Below, one piece after another: positions 60,948-64,000 of a stretch of DNA of 64,000 bases (the stretch's first letter is position 1; the number at the start of each line of letters is the position of its first letter). The notes beneath the pieces are model-generated. The model was not told the DNA's origin. It was given only the letters and a program-made list of their open reading frames with translations, and searched no databases. This DNA comes from Bacteroidia bacterium. Lineage in GTDB: Bacteria; Bacteroidota; Bacteroidia; 2-12-FULL-35-15. The stretch lies in NCBI GenBank assembly GCA_020051175.1, contig JAGVJJ010000007.1, forward strand, positions 248,001 to 312,000. The letters run 5' to 3'. The position numbers were made by a program, and so were the translations under genes.

Positions 60948-61535
60948 TTAGTAGATTCTGCCAATATCAGACAGTCCATCATAGCCTCCGGACATTTGCC
61001 GCTCGTATTGTTCACCACTTCGCGCAATCTCGTTTTCAATATTCTCCAGGGAACCCATATCCAACTCCTGGTTGGCAGGGTACTTGAAGTATTGCACATT
61101 GCCCATTCCATCGGTGCTGTCCTCTTTTTCGGCATCTTTGGCTTTGATGACTTTATCTAAATAAAGCCGTTGCTTGATGTTGGTTCCGAATGCTTTGATG
61201 CGTTCTTTTACACCGTCCAGGCCGGAAGTTCCTGTTCCGTTTACTGCATCTGCTCCTACCTGGTAGCCTCCCGATGCCATCATTCCCAAACCGAAACTGG
61301 TAGCCAGCGATGAACCCATGTAATGCCCTATCAGTGAAGTGCCGAAACCTACGAGCAGAGAAGGTTTTCCTATGGCTGCTCCTGCCACCCCGCCTCCTAC
61401 AGCTCCTATCAATAAATCTTTTACAGATTCTATTGCGCTGTTTTTAGCATCGCCTTTGGTTTGCAGCTCCCTTACCAGGGCAAGCGTTTTGGTCTTTTTG
61501 GCTTTGCTGCTGCGCTTACTTTTTTTCTTGCTCAT
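60948..61535 (-). CDS. Gly/Ala-rich membrane-associated element protein
   Basis: This 195-residue protein starts at 61535 (MSKKKSKRSSKAKKTKT); an open frame to 61661 adds 42 less plausible residues. The N-terminus is strongly basic. A hydrophobic Gly/Ala/Ser-rich region follows (about 41-100, LLIGAVGGGVAGAAIG, HYMGSSLATSFGLGMMASGG), with the look of a membrane-inserting segment. The C-terminus is acidic, with SGLDGVKERI at 104 and GGYDGLSDIGRIY at the end. A virion membrane protein or a DNA-contact protein would suit. The family is unknown. Confidence 0.6.
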   Translation of the reverse strand: MSKKKSKRSSKAKKTKTLALVRELQTKGDAKNSAIESVKDLLIGAVGGGVAGAAIGKPSLLVGFGTSLIGHYMGSSLATSFGLGMMASGGYQVGADAVNGTGTSGLDGVKERIKAFGTNIKQRLYLDKVIKAKDAEKEDSTDGMGNVQYFKYPANQELDMGSLENIENEIARSGEQYERQMSGGYDGLSDIGRIY

Positions 61536-61572
61536 GTTCTTTGTGGTATTTATTCGTTCGTGTTTCTTTGTT

Positions 61573-63273
61573 TTATAGTAAGGCGATAGTGGATTTTTTT
61601 CCGTGTTTGCCTTTACGCCTGCCCTCCTTTCTCTTTTTATGTTTGCGTTTGCTGAAGCCATTCAAAGCAGCTTGTCCTTTATTTGTTTTCTTTTCCGAAC
61701 CGGAACCGCCTTTCATCATTTTATAACCTGCATACAGAGCACCGGCTACTGCTAAACCTATTCCCACGGGCTTTATCCACTTTTTGTTGTTTTCCCAAAA
61801 GCCCTTCAAGCCTTTTTTACTGTCATCGGTTCCGTCTTTACTTTCGTCACCTGTGCTTTCTGTTTCCCCGCTTTCTTCCTTTGCTTTTTTTGTCAGCTTG
61901 CTACTGCCGGTTGCGGGCAGGTTTTCATTTGTCCCATCACCCGCGCTTTCATTTGCAGTGGTATCGGTAGGCTCACCTGAACTGTCAGTTGCTGTGCTGT
62001 CTGAACTTTCAGCTCCTGCTTCTTCCGTACCTTTTTTCTTTGGAAACAGATTGCCGATGGACTTTAACAGTACAGCAATACTTCCCATCACCGTAGAGGC
62101 TGCTGCAACGGAGGCGCTGGTAGCAACTACCCCTAATCCTTCTGTACCTTCAAGCCCGTTCACAAATTCATCATAGTAGACATCGCCCAGCAGTTGCGGC
62201 ATAGGTGTGGTTTCACCGAAGCCGGACAAGTCTATCTCCGAAGCACTCACCAGTCCAAAGCCGCTTACTTCTTTATTGCGATTACCGCGTCCGGTCAGGA
62301 TAGCACTTTTCAGATTTTCTGGTTTACCGCCTGCTGTATAAAATATTCCTTCAATCTTGGTCAGCACATTTTTCAGCTTGGCAAATTTGCTCATGTCCAT
62401 TCCGCGTTTCTTTGCTTCTGCTTCCGTCAGGTAAGCCCATTTCAGGTTCTCGGCAACTTTCATCACGTTCAGCTTCATAGAGGCAAGGATACCGGCACGT
62501 AACACAACAGTGGCAGGGTTAATTTTGTTGGTTACGTTTAAGGCTTTCTTGGCTACAGCCTTTATTTTCTGAAATCCCTTTTTCGGTTTTGTGTCCTGGC
62601 TGGCGCCAGGTATTGCACTGGTAGTAGCCTTGCGTTTAAAAAGTTTTCCTAACTCTCCCATATCATCGTTCCATCCGAACAAGTCCTGGGCATCTACTGA
62701 CTGGTTCATTTTTTCGGTGCCTTCCACACCATCTAAATATTGTAAATCCATGTTGTAGTCTTTTTTTTCTGTGTATGGTTCTTCGTAATTAAATCTGTTC
62801 ACCACGCAATCCATTGTGATGTATTTTCCGTTACCTAAAGGCACTATCGGATAAATGTGCTGGAAATAGTCCTGCTTGTATTTTGTAATCCTGTTTACCA
62901 CAGGAATTTTTAAAGCTGCTAAACATGCCCCGATGAATGTGGTGAAACAGTCGCAGTCTCCAACTCCATCGTGTATCAGCCTGCGCGGGCTGCGTACCTG
63001 CTCCAAACCCCGTTTGTCCTTTTTATACTGAACATGATACTTTACAAAGTGCCAGAGCTTTTCGCAAGTAGCATGTACAGGTAATCCCTTCAGTTCTTTA
63101 TCTACGAATTCCTTTACCTGCCATTGTGTATTTCTAATCACCTTCGGGATAAAGTCCACTGTATCGGAAACATTCGCCCCCATCTTTACCGTACTGTCCA
63201 CCACTTTTGCCTTGGGGAACAGGTAACGGTATGGTTCCAGGCTTTGTAACTGTATTATGCCTTTTGCTTCCAT
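61573..63273 (-). CDS. transglutaminase-like protein with C-terminal membrane anchor
   Basis: The protein has 566 residues. Residues about 50-160 are a transglutaminase-like fold: GVGDCDCFTTFIGACL (candidate Cys107 or Cys109), FQHIYPIV (His139) and TMDCVVNRF (Asp155). In bacteria, members of this fold are often proteases or amidases. The middle is Lys-rich and then Gly-rich (SGFGLVSASEIDLSGFGE). The C-terminal part has a low-complexity acidic Ser/Thr/Glu region and a membrane helix (VGIGLAVAGALYAGY, about 503-517) with a very basic tail. The repeats LDGVEGTE (180-187) and VNGLEGTE (371-378) are shared by other proteins of the element. It is 1 base from the LEA14-like gene. Confidence 0.72.
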   Translation of the reverse strand: MEAKGIIQLQSLEPYRYLFPKAKVVDSTVKMGANVSDTVDFIPKVIRNTQWQVKEFVDKELKGLPVHATCEKLWHFVKYHVQYKKDKRGLEQVRSPRRLIHDGVGDCDCFTTFIGACLAALKIPVVNRITKYKQDYFQHIYPIVPLGNGKYITMDCVVNRFNYEEPYTEKKDYNMDLQYLDGVEGTEKMNQSVDAQDLFGWNDDMGELGKLFKRKATTSAIPGASQDTKPKKGFQKIKAVAKKALNVTNKINPATVVLRAGILASMKLNVMKVAENLKWAYLTEAEAKKRGMDMSKFAKLKNVLTKIEGIFYTAGGKPENLKSAILTGRGNRNKEVSGFGLVSASEIDLSGFGETTPMPQLLGDVYYDEFVNGLEGTEGLGVVATSASVAAASTVMGSIAVLLKSIGNLFPKKKGTEEAGAESSDSTATDSSGEPTDTTANESAGDGTNENLPATGSSKLTKKAKEESGETESTGDESKDGTDDSKKGLKGFWENNKKWIKPVGIGLAVAGALYAGYKMMKGGSGSEKKTNKGQAALNGFSKRKHKKRKEGRRKGKHGKKSTIALL

Positions 63274-63762
63274 TTATCCTACAGGGTTAAGTGTGCTGTT
63301 GTCCGTTTTTTCGTAAGGCATTTGCTTCCAGCCTAAATCAATGGTCGTAATCGTTTTTACTGCAATTGTTACCGCCTGATTTTTAGACAGCAGGCTGAAC
63401 AAGCCTCCTCCCAGCGAAAGCAACCCTGTTACCGGTATCTTTACCATAATGGCTTCTACTACTGCTTCTCCATATTCCGGTATGGTAATGTCTTTGTTTA
63501 CTACTTGTGATGTTCCGATGGTTTTATCTTTATACAGCAACTTCACAAATGGAAACTTAATTTTAAAACTGTTGTTGGTCGGGTTCTTGATTTGTACATC
63601 AATGCGCACGGTCAGTCCATCCAGTTTTAAGGAATGCAGCCTGGCAGTGGCTACTGTCTCCAATTCTGCATTGGTTCGGTTCAGCCGACTGAAATAAGCA
63701 ATCGCTCCTATAATACCCGCACCGATACCTGTACCTACGATTATTTTTTTCCAGTCTGCCAT
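63274..63762 (-). CDS. membrane-anchored LEA14-like protein
   Basis: The product of 162 residues has an N-terminal membrane helix (KIIVGTGIGAGIIGAIAYF, about 6-24). The rest is a beta-rich LEA type 2 (WHy) domain: TVRIDVQIKNPTNNSFKIKF, PFVKLLYKDKTIGTSQVV and VEAIMVKIPVTGLL. LEA14 domains are found at membranes in bacteria and in stress proteins. Its stop and the start of the transglutaminase-like gene are adjacent, so both are co-translated. The membrane helix adds to the many anchored proteins in this region. Confidence 0.72.
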   Translation of the reverse strand: MADWKKIIVGTGIGAGIIGAIAYFSRLNRTNAELETVATARLHSLKLDGLTVRIDVQIKNPTNNSFKIKFPFVKLLYKDKTIGTSQVVNKDITIPEYGEAVVEAIMVKIPVTGLLSLGGGLFSLLSKNQAVTIAVKTITTIDLGWKQMPYEKTDNSTLNPVG

Positions 63763-63897
63763 TTTTACTTACTCTTTTATTTTTTTGCCTTGCGTATCGT
63801 TTGTGGGTACAAAGATTCAACAAGGGTTTGAGATGCTGTCCAGATTTTTGACGCTGGTGTTTTACTCTTTATCTGCTTTGTTTTTTGATACCGTTCT

Positions 63898-64000
63898 TTA
63901 CGCTGCTTCATTCACTAATTGACCTGGTACGCCATAGGTATCAATGATGAATTGTACCTGTTTAATGTTGTACATACCTGCTATCGGTAGTCCTAATTCA
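63898..64000 (-). CDS. element protein, C-terminal fragment
   Basis: The frame enters from the right edge and ends at a TAA at 63898-63900. The 33 visible residues read ELGLPIAGMYNIKQVQFIID and then TYGVPGQLVNEAA. They are too few to name the family. The strand and spacing (135 bases before the LEA14-like gene) are as in the other element genes, so the element continues to the right. Confidence 0.55.
   Translation of the reverse strand, partial: ELGLPIAGMYNIKQVQFIIDTYGVPGQLVNEAA

Noticed and set aside
46631-64000. Tailed phage, conjugative transposon or contractile injection system
   Set aside because: No terminase, portal, tail tube or sheath, baseplate, relaxase or Tra gene is visible in the sequenced part.
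1-64000. CRISPR arrays, IS elements, rRNA genes
   Set aside because: No regularly spaced repeats, transposase motifs or rRNA-like stretches were found on reading both strands.

Overview
The window looks like a chromosomal segment of a Bacteroidota bacterium. The signs are a type IX secretion (T9SS) sorting domain, a TonB-dependent receptor with a carboxypeptidase-like N-terminus, FISUMP and DUF6496 proteins, A-rich leaders with few strong Shine-Dalgarno sequences, and AT-rich intergenic DNA. No rRNA, tRNA, CRISPR array, insertion sequence or integrase was found.

Layout. (1) 1-30 kb is mostly housekeeping and envelope genes: an SDR fragment, a CAP/OmpA-like exported protein, a FISUMP protein, YihY, a Nei-type glycosylase, DUF72, DUF763, DUF892, OsmC with a CDGSH/4Fe-4S partner, a hypoxanthine-DNA glycosylase, threonine aldolase, an O-methyltransferase, EttA, ClpB, a large T9SS-exported beta-helix protein, an Mpo1-like protein next to a sphingomyelinase-like phosphodiesterase and an SMR exporter, EPSP synthase, nitronate monooxygenase, and a PAS histidine kinase with its response regulator. 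(2) 30-37 kb is a metal-stress island: a compact arsenic operon (arsR, arsI, a methyltransferase, a 41-residue membrane peptide, arsC) with two matching operator-like palindromes and no efflux pump, followed by a copper-like cluster (AraC regulator with CxxC, HMA-MauE fusion, His/Met-rich surface protein). (3) 37.3-41.5 kb is an accessory cassette: a DUF4145-like, coiled-coil, transmembrane, TPR protein, a small unknown protein and a divergent sigma4-like/alpha-CTD-like protein. (4) 41.7-46.6 kb is a response regulator, histidine kinase, PepSY and TonB receptor operon.

(5) From 46.6 kb to the right edge all genes lie on the minus strand and form what I think is the most important part: a mobile or viral element that continues beyond the window. 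It encodes a RadA/RecA-like ATPase, a 1729-residue RadC + N6-methyltransferase + strawberry-notch helicase fusion, a possible lysis or envelope set, a pseudo-amidase that lacks all three zinc ligands, an L,D-transpeptidase-like protein with a C-terminal anchor, a membrane-anchored peptidoglycan-binding protein, a membrane-anchored annexin-like protein, four beta-rich capsid-like proteins in one cluster, a transglutaminase-like protein, and a membrane-anchored LEA14-like protein. No terminase, portal, tail or conjugation gene is visible. Many products carry membrane segments. My working hypothesis is a tailless, possibly membrane-containing, virus-like element; this is an inference from gene content, not from a database match.
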